Shown one piece after another: positions 14,150-14,267 of a DNA stretch of 14,267 nucleotides. The DNA comes from Verrucomicrobiota bacterium. Lineage in GTDB: Bacteria > Verrucomicrobiota > Verrucomicrobiia > Limisphaerales > UBA11358. The position numbers and the translations under genes are program-made. Where the stretch lies: NCBI GenBank assembly GCA_021323835.1, contig JAJPKI010000369.1, forward strand, positions 1 to 14,267. Reading direction: 5' to 3'. The notes under the pieces were generated by a model, which was not told where the DNA came from, did no database searches, and worked only from the letters and a program-made list of their open reading frames with translations. How positions within the stretch are numbered: position 1 is the stretch's first letter; each line of letters begins with the position of its first letter.

Positions 14150-14267
14150 AAAAAATTCTGTCCGCAATTGTTCTCTCCTCAATTGCCGCGACAACGTTCG
14201 CGGCGCAAAGTTTTATCCAGGTCAATTATCGCGCACTCGTCTCGCGTGGTGATTTGGACTACACGAA
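14146..14267 (+). CDS. Secreted protein, N-terminal fragment (runs off the window)
   Basis: The ATG at 14146 overlaps the ThuA stop (ATGA) and opens a frame of 40 complete codons to the window end. Residues 1-19 form a signal peptide (MKKIL, hydrophobic core, TTFA) with cleavage before AQSFIQ. The mature start, VNYRALVSRGDLDYT, resembles the beginning of large secreted proteins of uncharacterised type (DUF5703-like, distantly GH95-like), which often read SRADLxYDKPVxRSE. That recognition is tentative because only about 20 mature residues are visible. The coupling to the ThuA gene points to a joint role in extracellular carbohydrate use. Confidence 0.7.
   Translation, partial: MKKILSAIVLSSIAATTFAAQSFIQVNYRALVSRGDLDYT

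Noticed and set aside
1..14267. Mobile elements, CRISPR arrays, tRNA or rRNA genes
   Set aside because: I saw no transposase or integrase motifs, no regularly spaced repeats beyond the 28-bp heptamer array, and no cloverleaf or rRNA-like sequence.

Overview
The window looks like chromosomal DNA from a heterotrophic Gram-negative bacterium, most likely of the Verrucomicrobiota (Pedosphaera/Limisphaerales-like). This rests on the gene repertoire: ThuA-like secreted proteins, a GH27 enzyme with a NEW1/He_PIG front end, small sugar-handling genes and multi-PAS hybrid kinases. Style supports it too, with AAATT-rich but GCG-rich codons and almost no Shine-Dalgarno sequences. It is an inference from protein recognition, not a database result. 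There is no sign of a phage, transposon, CRISPR array or tRNA.

Layout. Bases 1-80 (minus strand) hold the start of ribosomal protein S20 (rpsT) with a good sigma-70-type promoter. From 214 the plus strand carries a very large cytosolic hybrid histidine kinase (REC-PAS-PAS-GAF-PAS-PAS-HisKA-HATPase-REC). After it come ribulose-phosphate 3-epimerase (rpe), whose start codon lies just behind a long AU-rich hairpin, and an abutting one-domain EamA/DMT membrane protein. Next is a secreted C-type lectin gene that appears split by a frameshift from its C-terminal domain. It is followed by a phosphohexomutase, a 51-residue two-helix membrane protein, an RbsD-type sugar pyranase and a secreted PL5-like alginate lyase family protein, all closely packed.

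From 9199 there is a PilT/PilU-type retraction ATPase with unusual motif variants, then (after a spacer with two mutually exclusive hairpins) a secreted GH27 alpha-galactosidase. Convergent with that, only 3 bp away, is a NarL-type response regulator on the minus strand with a histone-H1-like basic tail. A 342-bp non-coding region then holds a tandem GTNTANAC operator-like site and a large bulged hairpin. The window closes with a secreted ThuA-domain protein, overlapping by 4 bp the start of another secreted protein that runs off the end.

How the genes fit together (inference): the common theme is polysaccharide and sugar use. Exported lyase, galactosidase, lectin and ThuA-type proteins act outside the cytoplasm. 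Cytosolic RbsD, phosphohexomutase and Rpe process the released sugars. Two orphan two-component proteins are nearby, but nothing in the sequence ties them to these genes. I did not find a clearly new multi-gene defence or metabolic system. The most interesting signals are the split lectin gene, the structured untranslated regions, the operator-like site, the tailed response regulator and the general lack of Shine-Dalgarno sequences.
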